From: Pseudomonas putida W15Oct28
GTDB lineage: Bacteria; Pseudomonadota; Gammaproteobacteria; Pseudomonadales; Pseudomonadaceae
Length of the DNA stretch: 64,000 nt
Direction: 5' to 3'
Assembly (NCBI RefSeq): GCF_000708715.2
Contig: NZ_JENB01000024.1
Location: 1 to 64,000, forward strand
Within the stretch, counting starts at the first letter, position 1. Each line of letters opens with the position of its first letter. The notes under the pieces are model-generated. The model did not search any database, had not been told where the DNA came from, and was given only the letters and a program-made list of their open reading frames with translations. Below, piece after piece: positions 28,107-38,244 of the stretch. The translations under genes and the position numbers were made by a program.

Positions 28107-29123
28107 TCAGAGCTTGATCTTGGCTTCGTGAGCTTGCTGGTCAGCGTGGTACGAAGAACGCACCAGCGGGCCGGAGGCAACGTTCTTGAAGCCCATCTTG
28201 TACCCTTCCTCGGCGAACCAGGCGAAGGTGTCCGGGTGAACGAAACGTTGCACCGGCAGGTGGCTACGCGATGGCTGCAGGTACTGGCCGAGGGTGAGCA
28301 TGTCGATTTCATGCTCACGCATGCGGTGCATCACCTCGATCACTTCTTCGTCAGTCTCGCCAAGGCCGAGCATCAGGCCCGACTTGGTCGGTACGTGCGG
28401 CACCATCTGCTTGAACTTCTGCAGCAGGTCCAGCGACCAGTCGTAATCCGAACCCGGACGCGCGGCCTTGTACAGGCGCGGCACGGTCTCGAGGTTGTGG
28501 TTGAACACATCTGGCGGCTGTTGTGCGGTGATTTCCAGCGCAACGTCCATGCGGCCACGGTAGTCCGGCACCAGGGTTTCCAGCTGCACACCCGGCGACA
28601 GCGCGCGAATTTCGCGGATGCAGTCGGCAAAGTGCTGGGCACCGCCGTCACGCAGGTCGTCGCGGTCTACCGAGGTGATCACCACGTACTTCAGGCGCAG
28701 GTCGGCAATGGCGACAGCCAGGTTTTTCGGCTCGTCCAGGTCCAGCGGTTTTGGTCGGCCGTGGCCAACGTCGCAGAACGGGCAGCGACGGGTGCAGATG
28801 TCACCCATGATCATGAAGGTGGCGGTGCCACCAGAGAAGCACTCGCCCAGGTTCGGGCAGGAGGCCTCTTCGCACACGCTGTGCAGCTTGTGCTTGCGCA
28901 GCAGTTGCTTGATGCGGTCTACCTCGGGCGAAACCGGGATACGCACGCGGATCCAGTCAGGCTTTTTCGGCAGCTCGTCGGTAGGGATGATCTTTACCGG
29001 GATGCGCGCGACCTTGTCGGCGCCACGCAGTTTAACCCCAGCTTCCACCTTCTTCGGCGCTTGGCGCGGGGTGACATCCTGGGTAGGTATCAGGTTCGGC
29101 ACGGCTTCTTGCACAGTTGTCAT
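28107..29123 (-). CDS. lipA: Lipoyl synthase
   Basis: Radical-SAM enzyme that inserts two sulfurs into octanoyl groups on lipoate-dependent enzymes. 338 residues. The auxiliary cluster cysteines are in [12 protein letters not shown], and the SAM cluster motif is [10 protein letters not shown]. The C-terminal R-S-S-Y (VRSSYHAD) serine ligand is present. lipB lies just upstream in the same direction (2-bp gap), so the octanoyl-transfer and sulfur-insertion steps are co-transcribed. Confidence 0.97.
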   Translation of the reverse strand: MTTVQEAVPNLIPTQDVTPRQAPKKVEAGVKLRGADKVARIPVKIIPTDELPKKPDWIRVRIPVSPEVDRIKQLLRKHKLHSVCEEASCPNLGECFSGGTATFMIMGDICTRRCPFCDVGHGRPKPLDLDEPKNLAVAIADLRLKYVVITSVDRDDLRDGGAQHFADCIREIRALSPGVQLETLVPDYRGRMDVALEITAQQPPDVFNHNLETVPRLYKAARPGSDYDWSLDLLQKFKQMVPHVPTKSGLMLGLGETDEEVIEVMHRMREHEIDMLTLGQYLQPSRSHLPVQRFVHPDTFAWFAEEGYKMGFKNVASGPLVRSSYHADQQAHEAKIKL

Positions 29124-29125
29124 AT

Positions 29126-29773
29126 TCAGTCGATTCCGCCCGTGAGGGTCGTCTGCTCAGCGTAGTCGAGGTGCTTGACCAGCTGTCCGCGCAGCCTTGT
29201 CCTGACCTCGTCGAGTTCGATCGGGCCTGCCAGATCGCGCAGCTGGGTCATGGCCAGCCCCGCATAGCCGCAGGGGTTGATTCGGCGGAATGGCGCAAGG
29301 TCCATGTCCACGTTCAGGGCAAGGCCGTGGAACGAACGGCCGTTGCGAATTCGCAGGCCGAGGGAGGCAATCTTCGCTCCGTCGACATAGACGCCCGGGG
29401 CATCGGGCTTGGCCGATGCCTGCACGTCGTAACTGGCGAGCAGGCCGATCAGGGCCTGTTCGATACGGCTGACCAACTCGCGTACGCCAAAGCCAAGCCG
29501 GCGCACGTCCAGCAGCAGATAGGCAACCTGCTGACCGGGGCCATGGTAGGTCACCTGGCCGCCGCGGTCGGTCTGCACCACCGGGATATCGCCCGGCACC
29601 AGCAGGTGCTCGGCCTTGCCGGCCTGGCCCTGGGTGAAGACTGCGGGGTGCTCGACCAGCCAGATTTCATCCTGGCTGTCCGGGCTGCGCTGCTCGGTAA
29701 AGCGACGCATGGCCTCCAGCACCGGTTCGTAGGGCTGCAGGCCAAGCTCGCGAAAACCGAGACAGGCGGACAT
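29126..29773 (-). CDS. lipB: Octanoyltransferase
   Basis: Transfers octanoate from acyl carrier protein to lipoyl domains. 215 residues. [20 protein letters not shown] is the family signature. The catalytic Lys lies in [15 protein letters not shown] and the catalytic Cys in [13 protein letters not shown]. The ATG at 29773 overlaps the stop of the upstream ybeD by one base. Confidence 0.96.
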   Translation of the reverse strand: MSACLGFRELGLQPYEPVLEAMRRFTEQRSPDSQDEIWLVEHPAVFTQGQAGKAEHLLVPGDIPVVQTDRGGQVTYHGPGQQVAYLLLDVRRLGFGVRELVSRIEQALIGLLASYDVQASAKPDAPGVYVDGAKIASLGLRIRNGRSFHGLALNVDMDLAPFRRINPCGYAGLAMTQLRDLAGPIELDEVRTRLRGQLVKHLDYAEQTTLTGGID

Positions 29774-30048
29774 CAGAGCACCATTTTCACGATGCCGGTA
29801 GCGCGCAGGGCGCTATTGATGTCGTGCAACTGGTCTTCGCTGGTGGCAACGATGTGCAATTGCACGGTGGTGTACTTGCCTTCCTTGCTCTGGCGCTCAG
29901 CCAAGGACTTCATGTCGACCTCGGCATATTTCATCAGGATCTCGACGACCGTGTCCTTGAAATGGACAACGGTATCGCCGATCACCTTGATCGGGTAATC
30001 AGCGCAAGGGAATTCGATCTTGTGCGACTTGACGTCTGGTTCGCTCAT
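29773..30048 (-). CDS. ybeD: DUF493 family protein (YbeD)
   Basis: 91 residues. The ACT-like ferredoxin fold pattern [15 protein letters not shown]…[23 protein letters not shown] matches YbeD. The conserved dacA–ybeD–lipB order is present here. The molecular role is unresolved; a regulatory link to lipoate or envelope genes is only suggested by gene order. Confidence 0.92.
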   Translation of the reverse strand: MSEPDVKSHKIEFPCADYPIKVIGDTVVHFKDTVVEILMKYAEVDMKSLAERQSKEGKYTTVQLHIVATSEDQLHDINSALRATGIVKMVL

Positions 30049-30069
30049 GGCGGAAACGGCCTCGTAAGC

Positions 30070-30107
30070 CGTGGCAACAACAACGCCCCCGCAAGGAACG
30101 CGGGGGC
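30070..30107 (-). terminator. Terminator after dacA
   Basis: Perfect stem GCCCCCGC / GCGGGGGC with a 7-nt loop (30085–30107), followed on the minus strand by a T-rich GTTGTTGTTGCC. It separates dacA from ybeD–lipB–lipA, though not tightly. Confidence 0.65.
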
Positions 30108-30121
30108 ATGCAGGTCACGTA

Positions 30122-31282
30122 TCAGTTGAACAACCCGAAGAAGAATAGACGGATGCTATCCCACATACGGCGGAAGAAACCACCTTCCTCGACGCCATCG
30201 AGGGCGATCAGGTCGGCGCTGTGAACCACTTTCTCGTCCAGTTTGACTTCCACTTTGCCGATCACGTCACCTTTGGCGATTGGCGCGGTGAGCTGCGGGT
30301 TCATGGTCATCGAAGCCTGCAGGCGCTTAAGCTGGCCTTTAGGCATAGTCATGGTCAGGTCATCAGCCAGGCCAGCCTTGATCTGGCTGGTGGCGCCCTT
30401 CCAGACCGGGGCCTGGGTCAGCTCGGTGCCCTTCTGGTAGAAGGTCTGGGTTTCGAAGAAGCGGAAACCGTAGGTCAGCAGCTTCTGGGTCTCGGCAGCA
30501 CGCGACTGCTCGCTGTTGGTGCCGAACACCACGGCGATCAGGCGCTGGCCATCGCGAACGGCCGAAGCCACCATGCAGTAGCCGGCTTCGTCAGTATGGC
30601 CGGTCTTCAGGCCATCGACGGTCTTGTCACGCCACAGCAGCAGGTTGCGGTTAGGCTGCTTGATGTTGTTCCAGAAGAACTCTTTCTGCGAGTAGATGGC
30701 GTAGTGGGCCGGGTCGACGGTGATGATCGCACGGGCCAGGGTTGCCATGTCATGCGCCGACGAGTAGTGCTCCGGGTTCGGCAGGCCGGTCGGGTTCATG
30801 AAGTGGCTGTTGCTCATGCCCAGGTCGGCAGCCGTCTTGTTCATCATGTCGGCAAAGGCATCTTCGCTGCCGGCGATGTGCTCGGACAGGGCGACCGAGG
30901 CGTCGTTGCCGGACTGGATGATGATGCCGTGCAGCAGGTCGCTGACAGTCACCTGGCTGCCGACCTTGATGAACATGCGCGAACCGCCGGTACGCCAGGC
31001 GTTTTCGCTGACGGTAACCGGGTCGTTCTCACCGATCTGGCCGCGGCGGATGTCCAGGGTGGCGATGTAGGCGGTCATCAGCTTGGTCAGGCTGGCTGGC
31101 GGCAGACGCTCGTCACCGTTGTTCTCGACCAGCACGTTGCCGCTGGACGCGTCCATGAGTACGTAGGACTTGGCTGCCAGTTGCGGTGGCGCCGGCGTCA
31201 TCTGCTCTGCCGCGAAGGCGGCAGGCGTGATCATCAGCAGTACAGGCAGGCAAAGTCGTTTGGCAAGGTTGGTGATGTTCAT
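30122..31282 (-). CDS. dacA: D-alanyl-D-alanine carboxypeptidase (PBP5/6 type)
   Basis: 386 residues. A signal peptide ends near AAFAAEQ. Catalytic SxxK is in PASLTKLMTAY, SGN in QSGNDASVAL and KTG in GLKTGHTDEAG. A C-terminal PBP5-associated beta domain is followed by an amphipathic helix (MWDSIRLFFFGLFN) that anchors it to the periplasmic face of the inner membrane. It trims pentapeptide stems and thereby controls cross-linking. Start chosen at MNITNLAKRL because that begins the signal peptide. Confidence 0.95.
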   Translation of the reverse strand: MNITNLAKRLCLPVLLMITPAAFAAEQMTPAPPQLAAKSYVLMDASSGNVLVENNGDERLPPASLTKLMTAYIATLDIRRGQIGENDPVTVSENAWRTGGSRMFIKVGSQVTVSDLLHGIIIQSGNDASVALSEHIAGSEDAFADMMNKTAADLGMSNSHFMNPTGLPNPEHYSSAHDMATLARAIITVDPAHYAIYSQKEFFWNNIKQPNRNLLLWRDKTVDGLKTGHTDEAGYCMVASAVRDGQRLIAVVFGTNSEQSRAAETQKLLTYGFRFFETQTFYQKGTELTQAPVWKGATSQIKAGLADDLTMTMPKGQLKRLQASMTMNPQLTAPIAKGDVIGKVEVKLDEKVVHSADLIALDGVEEGGFFRRMWDSIRLFFFGLFN

Positions 31283-31475
31283 CCGTCTCTCGAAAATCGC
31301 TAATGGTCTGAGATGTTCCCTGGGCAAGATCGTGTGCCCAGCGCCAGTCAGTCTAGTTTTATGGCCGGTGGCCTGGCCCGCGCATGTGCGGCTTTATGTC
31401 GCTGCGGGCAAAAGCCGTCATTGTACATGGCCGCGCCCGGCAATTCATGACAAAACCGACAGTTTGGTGTTGCCT

Positions 31476-31545
31476 CCTTCGCGGGCACGCCCGCTCCCAC
31501 AGGGTGTCGCCTACCCCTGTGGGAGCGGGCGTGCCCGCGAAGAAG
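31476..31545. repeat. REPIN, class 1, short spacer
   Basis: Inverted CTTCGCGGGCACGCCCGCTCCCACAGG units only a few bases apart, between rlpA and dacA. Confidence 0.9.
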
Positions 31546-31554
31546 ACGACGCGG

Positions 31555-32556
31555 TCAGTCAGCTGTGACCAGCTTGGCCTGCCCCAAGTTCGCCAGGCGG
31601 ATGCTGTCTTGTGCTTGCTGGATCTCGCCCTGGCTGCCGATTGGCCCCAGGCGCACGCGGTGCAGGGTCTGCTGGTTACGCACGATCGAGCTGATGAACA
31701 CCGGTGCACTGACCATGGTGCTTAGCTTGGAGCGCAGCAGTTCGGCGGCGTCCGGGTTGGCAAAGGCGCCTACCTGCAAGAAGCTGCCGCCATTGCCGCC
31801 AGGTACGTTGTTGCCCCCCACCTGCACCGGCACCACCGGCGCTGCATGCTGCTGGGCCGGCGGGGTCCATTGCTCGACACGCCCGGTAGTGGCCGGGATT
31901 GCCTGGGTCTGCGCCATCTGCGGCTCTTTCAGCACCATCGGCGGCGTCTGGCCACGCTGGGCCCACCACTGCTGCGGGTCGATACCCTCGACGCGCACAT
32001 GCGCCGTGCCGGTCTCGGCATAGCCGAGTTTTTTCGCCGCCGCGTAGGACAGGTCGATGATGCGGTCGGAATAGAACGGGCCACGGTCATTCACCCGCAG
32101 GACCACGCTACGGCCGTTGGCCAGGTTGGTCACCCGCACGTAGGCCGGCAGCGGCAAGGTCTTGTGCGCCGCGCTCATGCCATACAGGTCGTACAGCTCG
32201 CCGTTGGCGGTGTTCTGGCCGTGGAACTTGGTGCCGTACCACGACGCGGTGCCCTCGGCGCGGTAATTGCGCGAGTCCTGCATCGGGTAGTAGGTCTTGC
32301 CCAGCACCGTGTAGGGGTTGGCCTTGTAGTTACCGGTGTGCACGGTCGGCGTGGCGTCGGGGATCTTGTTCACATCCACATCCCACCACGGCGCGCCGTC
32401 CTTGTGGGCCCGGTTGATGTCCAGCCCCGGCTGGGTACGTACGACGTTGCCACTGCTTTGCTGGGTCGGGCGGCTGGATGAACAGCTGGCCAGCACCACA
32501 CCAACGGCGAGGCAGGTCAACAGCTTGAAGGAATTGGCAGAAATGATTGCGCGCAT
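31555..32556 (-). CDS. rlpA: Septal ring lytic transglycosylase RlpA
   Basis: 333 residues. Lipobox LASC puts the acylated Cys at residue 25. The double-psi beta-barrel RlpA domain (about 95–185: GTASWYGTKFHGQNTANGELYD, then VLRVNDRGPFYSDRIIDLSYAAAKKLG) cleaves peptidoglycan without stem peptides. A Pro/Gln linker leads to a C-terminal SPOR domain (about 255–330) that binds denuded glycan at the septum. Its ATG overlaps the mltB stop by one base, within the rod-shape operon. Confidence 0.95.
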   Translation of the reverse strand: MRAIISANSFKLLTCLAVGVVLASCSSSRPTQQSSGNVVRTQPGLDINRAHKDGAPWWDVDVNKIPDATPTVHTGNYKANPYTVLGKTYYPMQDSRNYRAEGTASWYGTKFHGQNTANGELYDLYGMSAAHKTLPLPAYVRVTNLANGRSVVLRVNDRGPFYSDRIIDLSYAAAKKLGYAETGTAHVRVEGIDPQQWWAQRGQTPPMVLKEPQMAQTQAIPATTGRVEQWTPPAQQHAAPVVPVQVGGNNVPGGNGGSFLQVGAFANPDAAELLRSKLSTMVSAPVFISSIVRNQQTLHRVRLGPIGSQGEIQQAQDSIRLANLGQAKLVTAD

Positions 32557-33566
32557 TACTTGACGCCCCGTGCTTGAACCAGCTGTTGCGCAAGCTGATG
32601 CACCGCCATGGCATACATCACGCTGCGGTTGTAGCGAGTGATCGCGTAGAAATTCTTGAGACCCAACCAGTACTCGGGGCCATTGTCGCCCTCAAGGCGG
32701 AAGGCCGTGACCGGCAGATCATCGCGCAGCGAATCATGAACCGACCAGCCAAGCGCGCGCAACTCCCCTACCGTTTTCACCGGTTCGATGCCGGTGGTCA
32801 GGCCTTGGTCGGCTCGTGCACCGTCCACCCAGGCGCGGCTGACCACGCCCCCGCCTGCCACCCAGCCATGGCGCTTGAAGTAGCTGGCGACGCTGCCGAT
32901 GGCATCGTCCGGGTTGTTCCAGATATTGATGTGGCCATCGCCGTCGAAGTCCACCGCGTAGTTGCGAAAACTGCTCGGCATGAACTGCGGCAGGCCCATG
33001 GCGCCGGCATAGGAGCCTTTGAGCGTGAGCGGGTCGAGCTGCTCATCACGGGCCAGCAGCAGGAATTCGCGCAGTTCCTTGCGGAAGAACTCGGCCCGCG
33101 GCGGGTAGTCGAAGCCCAGGGTCGACAGCGCGTCGATCACCCGGTAGTTGCCGGTGTTGCGGCCAAAGAACGTTTCCACGCCGATGATCGAAACAATGTA
33201 CTGCGCCGGCACGCCGTATTCCTGCTCGGCACGGGCCAGCACGGCCTCGTGCTGGCGCCAGAAGTCCACACCACGGGCAATGCGCGCGTCGGTGAGGAAC
33301 ATCGGCCGGTAGTCCTTCCAGGGCTTGACCTTTTCGGCCGGGCGCGAGATGGCGTCGAGGATCGACTGCTTGCGCTGCACTTCACGGAAGACGCCCATCA
33401 GTTGCTCAGGGGCAAAACCATGGTCGCGGCTCATTTCGCCAACGAACTCGGCCACCTGCGGTGAGCCTTGATAATCGCCGGCATGGGCCAGCTGTACAGC
33501 GCCGAACAGGCCCACCGCGCCGATCCACGGCGCACAACGGGCAGCCCAGTTACGCACTGCTTGCAT
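32556..33566 (-). CDS. mltB: Lytic murein transglycosylase B
   Basis: 336 residues, GH103. The catalytic Glu is in IGVETFFGRNTG; GAMGLPQFMPSSFRNYAVDFDGDGHINIWNNPDDAI is the family core (split here between motifs). An N-terminal signal peptide ends AQLAHA without a lipobox, so this copy is probably soluble in the periplasm like SltB1. It lies between rodA and rlpA. AAGGTGAAG precedes the chosen ATG. Confidence 0.94.
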   Translation of the reverse strand: MQAVRNWAARCAPWIGAVGLFGAVQLAHAGDYQGSPQVAEFVGEMSRDHGFAPEQLMGVFREVQRKQSILDAISRPAEKVKPWKDYRPMFLTDARIARGVDFWRQHEAVLARAEQEYGVPAQYIVSIIGVETFFGRNTGNYRVIDALSTLGFDYPPRAEFFRKELREFLLLARDEQLDPLTLKGSYAGAMGLPQFMPSSFRNYAVDFDGDGHINIWNNPDDAIGSVASYFKRHGWVAGGGVVSRAWVDGARADQGLTTGIEPVKTVGELRALGWSVHDSLRDDLPVTAFRLEGDNGPEYWLGLKNFYAITRYNRSVMYAMAVHQLAQQLVQARGVK

Positions 33567-33583
33567 GAAATTCTTCACCTTAT

Positions 33584-34726
33584 TCAAACCTGCGCGATCC
33601 ATTTGCGGTGCGTATGGATCGACATCAGAACGCCAAACGCTGACAGCAGCGTCACCAACGATGTTCCGCCATAGCTGATGAAGGGTAGCGGCACGCCCAC
33701 CACGGGCAGGAGGCCGCTGACCATCCCGATATTGACGAACACGTATACAAAGAAGGTCATGGTCAGGCTGCCCGCGAGCAGCTTGCCGAACAGGGTCTGC
33801 GCCTGGGCGGTGATCATCAGGCCACGGCCGATCAGCAGCAGGTAGACGATAAGCAGCAGGCAGATGCCGACCAGGCCGAACTCCTCGCCCAGTACGGCGA
33901 TAATGAAGTCGGTGTGGCTTTCAGGCAGAAAGTCCAGGTGCGACTGGGTGCCGAGCAACCAACCCTTGCCGAATACCCCGCCCGAGCCGATCGCCGCCTT
34001 GGACTGGATGATGTTCCAACCCGTGCCCAACGGGTCGCTTTCCGGGTCGAGGAAGGTCAGTACCCGCTGTTTCTGGTAGTCGTGCATGACGAAGAACCAC
34101 ATCGCCACCGCCACCGGCACCGCCGCCGCCAGCACGCTGAGGATCCAGCGCCAGCGCAGGCCACCCATGAACAGCACGAAGGCGCCGGAGGCGAGAATCA
34201 GCAGCGCCGTGCCCAGGTCGGGCTGGCGCACGATCAGGATGAACGGTACGCCGATCAGCACCAGGCTGATGGCCACGTGCTTCAAGTGCGGCGGCAAGGT
34301 GCGCTTGGACAGGTACCAGGCGATGGTCGCCGGCATGATGATCTTCATGAATTCCGAGGGCTGGAAGCGGATCACCCCGGGGATGTTGATCCAGCGCGTG
34401 GCACCCATGGCGTTGTGGCCCATCACGTCCACCACCACCAGCAACAGCACCCCGGCCAGGTAGGCCAGCGGCACCCAGCGGGCCATGAAGCGTGGTTCCA
34501 GCTGGGCGATGACGAACATCGACACAAGGCCGATGCCGAACGAGGTGGCCTGCTTGAGCAACAGGTCCCAGTTCTTGCCACTGGCCGAATAGAGCACGAA
34601 CAGGCTGCCGGCCGCGAGGGTCAGCAGAATGACCAGCAAGGGGCCGTCGATATGGATGCGCTGCAGAAAGCTGGCGCGCCGACGCATCACATCCTCACTG
34701 GAGAGCATGCGATCGAAATTGTTCAT
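33584..34726 (-). CDS. rodA: Rod-shape SEDS glycosyltransferase RodA
   Basis: 380 residues with about ten membrane helices. SEDS family signatures GAWR-type are replaced by the RodA forms: GATRWINIPGVIRFQPSEFMKI, LPESHTDFIIAVLGEEFG and GVPLPFISYGGTSL. RodA polymerises glycan strands during elongation with the transpeptidase PBP2. The ATG overlaps the mrdA TGA (TGATG), so the pair is translationally coupled. Confidence 0.96.
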   Translation of the reverse strand: MNNFDRMLSSEDVMRRRASFLQRIHIDGPLLVILLTLAAGSLFVLYSASGKNWDLLLKQATSFGIGLVSMFVIAQLEPRFMARWVPLAYLAGVLLLVVVDVMGHNAMGATRWINIPGVIRFQPSEFMKIIMPATIAWYLSKRTLPPHLKHVAISLVLIGVPFILIVRQPDLGTALLILASGAFVLFMGGLRWRWILSVLAAAVPVAVAMWFFVMHDYQKQRVLTFLDPESDPLGTGWNIIQSKAAIGSGGVFGKGWLLGTQSHLDFLPESHTDFIIAVLGEEFGLVGICLLLIVYLLLIGRGLMITAQAQTLFGKLLAGSLTMTFFVYVFVNIGMVSGLLPVVGVPLPFISYGGTSLVTLLSAFGVLMSIHTHRKWIAQV

Positions 34727-36615
34727 CACAGGGCCGATTCCTGGGTAACGGTGGCAGGCACGAACTCGGGCTTGAGCCGGCCGTTTTCGTCGAGCAGCCA
34801 GGCGTCCATGATCTGGCGTACCACGGGCGCAGCGACACCCGAGCCGGACTCACCGTTCTCGACCATCACCGAAATCACGATCTTCGGGTTATCGGCCGGG
34901 GCAAAGGCGACGAACAGGGCGTGGTCGCGGTGGCGCTCCTGAAGCTTGTTGCGGTCGTACTTCTCGCCCTGCTTGATCGCCACCACCTGGGCGGTACCGC
35001 TCTTGCCGGCAATGCGGTACTGGGCGCCGGCGGCAGCCTTGCGCGCAGTACCTCGGGCGCCGTGCATCACCTGCTCCATGCCATGGGTGACCTTGGCCCA
35101 GTCGGACTTGTCACGCAGCATGATGTTTTCCATGGGGTTGTCGTCCACTGGCGCCTGGCCTTCGATGGTCTTGGCCAGGTGCGGGCGGTTCCACACGCCC
35201 TTGTTGGCGATCAGCGCAGTGGCCTGAGCCAGCTGCAGCGGCGTGGCCTGCATGTAGCCCTGGCCGATACCGAGAATCAGGGTTTCACCGGGGAACCACG
35301 CCTGGCGGCGGGTGGCGCGCTTCCATTCGCGCGACGGCATCAACCCGGCAGACTCCTCGAACATATCGAGGGAAACCCGCTGGCCGATGCCGAACTTGTT
35401 CATGTAGCTGGACAGCCGATCGATGCCCATCTTGTGCGCAAGGTCGTAGAAGTAGGTGTCGTTGGAACGCATGATCGCGGTGTCCAGGTCGACCCAGCCA
35501 TCGCCGGAGCGGTTCCAGTTACGGTACTTGTGGTCATAGTTGGGCAGTTGGTAATAGCCCGGGTCGAACACCCGGCTGCTGGCATTGACCACGCCACTGT
35601 CCAGGCCAGCGATGGCCACCGCCGGCTTGATGGTCGAACCGGGCGGGTACAGGCCACGCAGAACGCGGTTGAACAGCGGGCGGTCGATCGAATCGCGCAG
35701 TTCGGCGTAGGCCTTGAAGCTGATGCCGGTGACGAACAGGTTGGGGTCGAAGCTTGGCTGGCTGACCATCGCCAGCACCTCGCCGGTGCGTGGGTCGAGT
35801 GCCACCACTGCGCCACGTCGGCCACCCAGGGCGGCCTCGGCGGCTTCCTGCAGCTTGATGTCCAGGCTCAGCACAATATCCTTCCCCGGTTTCGGGTCGG
35901 TGCGCTTGAGCACCCGTAGCACGCGGCCTCGGGCGTTGGTCTCGACTTCCTCGTAGCCAACCTGGCCGTGCAGGGCGTCTTCGTAGAAGCGCTCGATGCC
36001 GGTCTTGCCGATATGGTGGGTACCGCTGTAGTTCACCGGGTCGAGGGTTTTCAGCTCTTTCTCGTTGATGCGCCCCACATAACCCACCGAATGGGCGAAA
36101 TGCGCCCCCTGCGGGTAATGCCGCACCAGCTGGGCCACCACTTCCACGCCTGGCAGGCGGAACTGGTTCACCGCCACCCGGGCGATCTGCTCTTCGTTGA
36201 GCTCGAACAGGATTGGCACCGGCTCGAACGGCCGACGCCCCTGACGCATGCGCTTCTCGAACAGGGCCCGGTCGTCGGCCGTCAGCTCCAGCACTTCGAC
36301 GATGGTGTCCAGCACTTCCTGCCAGTTACCCGCACGTTCGCGGGTCATCGACAGGCTGAAGCTGGGCCGGTTGTCGGCAACGATCACCCCGTTGCGGTCG
36401 AAGATCAGCCCGCGGGTCGGCGGGATCGGCTGCACGTGCACCCGGTTGTTCTCCGACAGCGTCGAGTGATAGTCGTACTGGATGATCTGCAGGTAGTACA
36501 GCCGCGCGATCAGCACGCAAATAAGCAGCATGATCGCAACCGCGCCGACCACGACGCGGTTGCGCACCAGGCGGGCGTCTTTCTCGTGGTCCTTGAGGCG
36601 GATCGGCTGCGACAT
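34726..36615 (-). CDS. mrdA: Penicillin-binding protein 2
   Basis: Elongation-specific transpeptidase. 629 residues. One N-terminal membrane helix (about 22–44), a pedestal domain (about 60–235), then a transpeptidase domain with SxxK in YPPGSTIKPAVAI, SxN in MRSNDTYFYDLA and KSGT in IAGKSGTAQVV. It pairs with RodA encoded immediately downstream. rlmH begins 16 bp upstream, so ribosome and wall genes share a transcript. Confidence 0.97.
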   Translation of the reverse strand: MSQPIRLKDHEKDARLVRNRVVVGAVAIMLLICVLIARLYYLQIIQYDYHSTLSENNRVHVQPIPPTRGLIFDRNGVIVADNRPSFSLSMTRERAGNWQEVLDTIVEVLELTADDRALFEKRMRQGRRPFEPVPILFELNEEQIARVAVNQFRLPGVEVVAQLVRHYPQGAHFAHSVGYVGRINEKELKTLDPVNYSGTHHIGKTGIERFYEDALHGQVGYEEVETNARGRVLRVLKRTDPKPGKDIVLSLDIKLQEAAEAALGGRRGAVVALDPRTGEVLAMVSQPSFDPNLFVTGISFKAYAELRDSIDRPLFNRVLRGLYPPGSTIKPAVAIAGLDSGVVNASSRVFDPGYYQLPNYDHKYRNWNRSGDGWVDLDTAIMRSNDTYFYDLAHKMGIDRLSSYMNKFGIGQRVSLDMFEESAGLMPSREWKRATRRQAWFPGETLILGIGQGYMQATPLQLAQATALIANKGVWNRPHLAKTIEGQAPVDDNPMENIMLRDKSDWAKVTHGMEQVMHGARGTARKAAAGAQYRIAGKSGTAQVVAIKQGEKYDRNKLQERHRDHALFVAFAPADNPKIVISVMVENGESGSGVAAPVVRQIMDAWLLDENGRLKPEFVPATVTQESAL

Positions 36616-36631
36616 CTGACTGCTTACAGGC

Positions 36632-37099
36632 TCATTTGTGGTAAGGGTGCCCGGACAACACGGTCCAGGCGCGGTAGATCTGCTCGCCGATGAGTATCCT
36701 TACCAACGGGTGCGGCAGGGTCAGCGGCGACAGCGACCAGCGTTGCTCGGCGCGCGCGCAAACCTCAGGCGCCAGGCCTTCCGGGCCGCCCACCATCAAA
36801 TTCACCGTGCGCGCATCCAGGCGCCAGCGGTCCAGCTCGGTCGCCAGCTGCTCGGTGCTCCAGGGCTTGCCATGGACCTCGAGGGTGACAATGCGTTCCC
36901 CAGGCTGAACCTTGCTCAGCATGGCTTCGCCCTCCTGACGGATCAGGCGGGCGACGTCGGCATTCTTGCCACGGGTGTTCAGCGGGATTTCCACCAGCTC
37001 CAGCGACAGCTCGGCGGGCAGGCGCTTGGCATATTCATGCCAGCCTTCCTCGACCCACTTCGGCATGCGCGAGCCGACCGCGATCAGACGCAGACGCAC
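36632..37099 (-). CDS. rlmH: 23S rRNA (pseudouridine1915-N3)-methyltransferase
   Basis: 155-residue SPOUT methyltransferase acting on Ψ1915 of helix 69 in assembled 70S ribosomes. [27 protein letters not shown] (opening), then LMVGGPEGL and [23 protein letters not shown] form the knotted SAM site. Exact family length. It follows rsfS after 9 bp. Confidence 0.96.
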   Translation of the reverse strand: MRLRLIAVGSRMPKWVEEGWHEYAKRLPAELSLELVEIPLNTRGKNADVARLIRQEGEAMLSKVQPGERIVTLEVHGKPWSTEQLATELDRWRLDARTVNLMVGGPEGLAPEVCARAEQRWSLSPLTLPHPLVRILIGEQIYRAWTVLSGHPYHK

Positions 37100-37108
37100 G
37101 ACGCTTCC

Positions 37109-37540
37109 TTATTCCCGGTCTTTGATCTTGTCATCGAAGTAGGCGCTGGCGTTTTCCGGGCTGTGATGCTTGGCATCAGCAGCACGGCTCTGCTCGGCAC
37201 CCGCCCACAGACGCTCCAGGTCGTAGAACTGGCGGGCAGCGGCAGTCATCATGTGCACGATGACGTCGTTGAGGTCCAGCAGTACCCAGTCGCTGTCGCC
37301 CTTGCCTTCTTCGCCCAGCGGCTGCGCGCCTTGTTTCTTGACCGCTTCACGGACCTTTTCCAGCATCGCGTTGATCTGGCGGTTGGAGGTACCGGTGGCA
37401 ATGATCATGTAGTCGGTCAGGCTGTGCTTTTCGCGCACGTCGATAACCTGGATGTCCAGGGCCTTGACGTCTTCCAGAGCGCTAATGGTCAGTTTGACCA
37501 GTTCTTCGCCACTGATGCCATTGGTTTTCTGCTTGCTCAT
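37109..37540 (-). CDS. rsfS: Ribosome silencing factor RsfS
   Basis: 143 residues. Binds uL14 on the 50S subunit and blocks 70S formation in stationary phase. Family motifs DIQVIDVREKHSLTDYMIIATGTSNRQINA and WVLLDLNDVIVHMMTAAARQFYDLERLW are complete. A 30-residue polar tail follows. Start at MSKQKTNGIS; the upstream in-frame ATG overlaps nadD and reads unlike the family. Confidence 0.95.
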   Translation of the reverse strand: MSKQKTNGISGEELVKLTISALEDVKALDIQVIDVREKHSLTDYMIIATGTSNRQINAMLEKVREAVKKQGAQPLGEEGKGDSDWVLLDLNDVIVHMMTAAARQFYDLERLWAGAEQSRAADAKHHSPENASAYFDDKIKDRE

Positions 37541-37583
37541 ATAAAACTCGTTCAACTCGTTGGATGAGGCGCCAGAGGCACCG

Positions 37584-38243
37584 TCAGTTAGGCGCACGAT
37601 ACAGTTCGTGCGCCTCGATGTAGGCCAGTACGGCGTCCGGCACCAGGAACCTCACCGATTTGCCGCTGGCCAGCAGCTGTCGGATCTGTGTAGCCGACAC
37701 CGCAAGCGGCGTCTGCCAGACGAACGAAATATTTCCCGCCGGGCCGGACATGGCGGCGGGATCGCTCTCCGAGCGCGCAGCCAGCAGGTTGCGCAGCTCG
37801 TCAGGGGGTTCTACGTCGGCATCCGGCCGTTGCAGCACCAGGATGTGACAATGTTGCAGCAATTCTTCCCAGCGGTGCCAGCCAGGCAGGCCACAGAAGG
37901 CATCCCAGCCCAGCACCAGGAACAGCTGGTCGTTGCCGGCCAGTTCGGCGCGGATCGATTCCAGCGTATCGATGGTGTAAGACGGCTTGTCCCGTTCCAG
38001 CTCGCGGGCATCGACGCTCAGGCAAGCAACGCCCTGCACTGCTTCGCGGACCATGGCCAGGCGATCCTGCGCGGCCACCTGCGGGGTGTCACGGTGCGGC
38101 GGCCGGGCGTTGGGCAACAGGCGCAGCTCGTCCAGCCCCATGAACTCGGCCACTTCCAGCGCGCTGCGCAGGTGGCCGATGTGCACGGGGTCGAAGGTGC
38201 CGCCTAGAATGCCGATGCGCCGGACTGCCTGGGCCTTGCTCAA
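37584..38243 (-). CDS. nadD: Nicotinate-nucleotide adenylyltransferase
   Basis: Makes deamido-NAD. 219 residues. [18 protein letters not shown] holds the (H/T)xGH nucleotidyl-transfer motif, and [28 protein letters not shown] the ISxTxIR-like C-terminal motif. Begins one base after the proA stop region and precedes rsfS, the conserved proA–nadD–rsfS–rlmH order. Confidence 0.96.
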   Translation of the reverse strand: MSKAQAVRRIGILGGTFDPVHIGHLRSALEVAEFMGLDELRLLPNARPPHRDTPQVAAQDRLAMVREAVQGVACLSVDARELERDKPSYTIDTLESIRAELAGNDQLFLVLGWDAFCGLPGWHRWEELLQHCHILVLQRPDADVEPPDELRNLLAARSESDPAAMSGPAGNISFVWQTPLAVSATQIRQLLASGKSVRFLVPDAVLAYIEAHELYRAPN

Positions 38244-38244
38244 C

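Noticed and set aside
27915-29165. 416-codon open frame opposite lipA
   Set aside because: It lies antisense to lipA, whose cysteine motifs are intact; the frame is a by-product of GC-rich codon bias.
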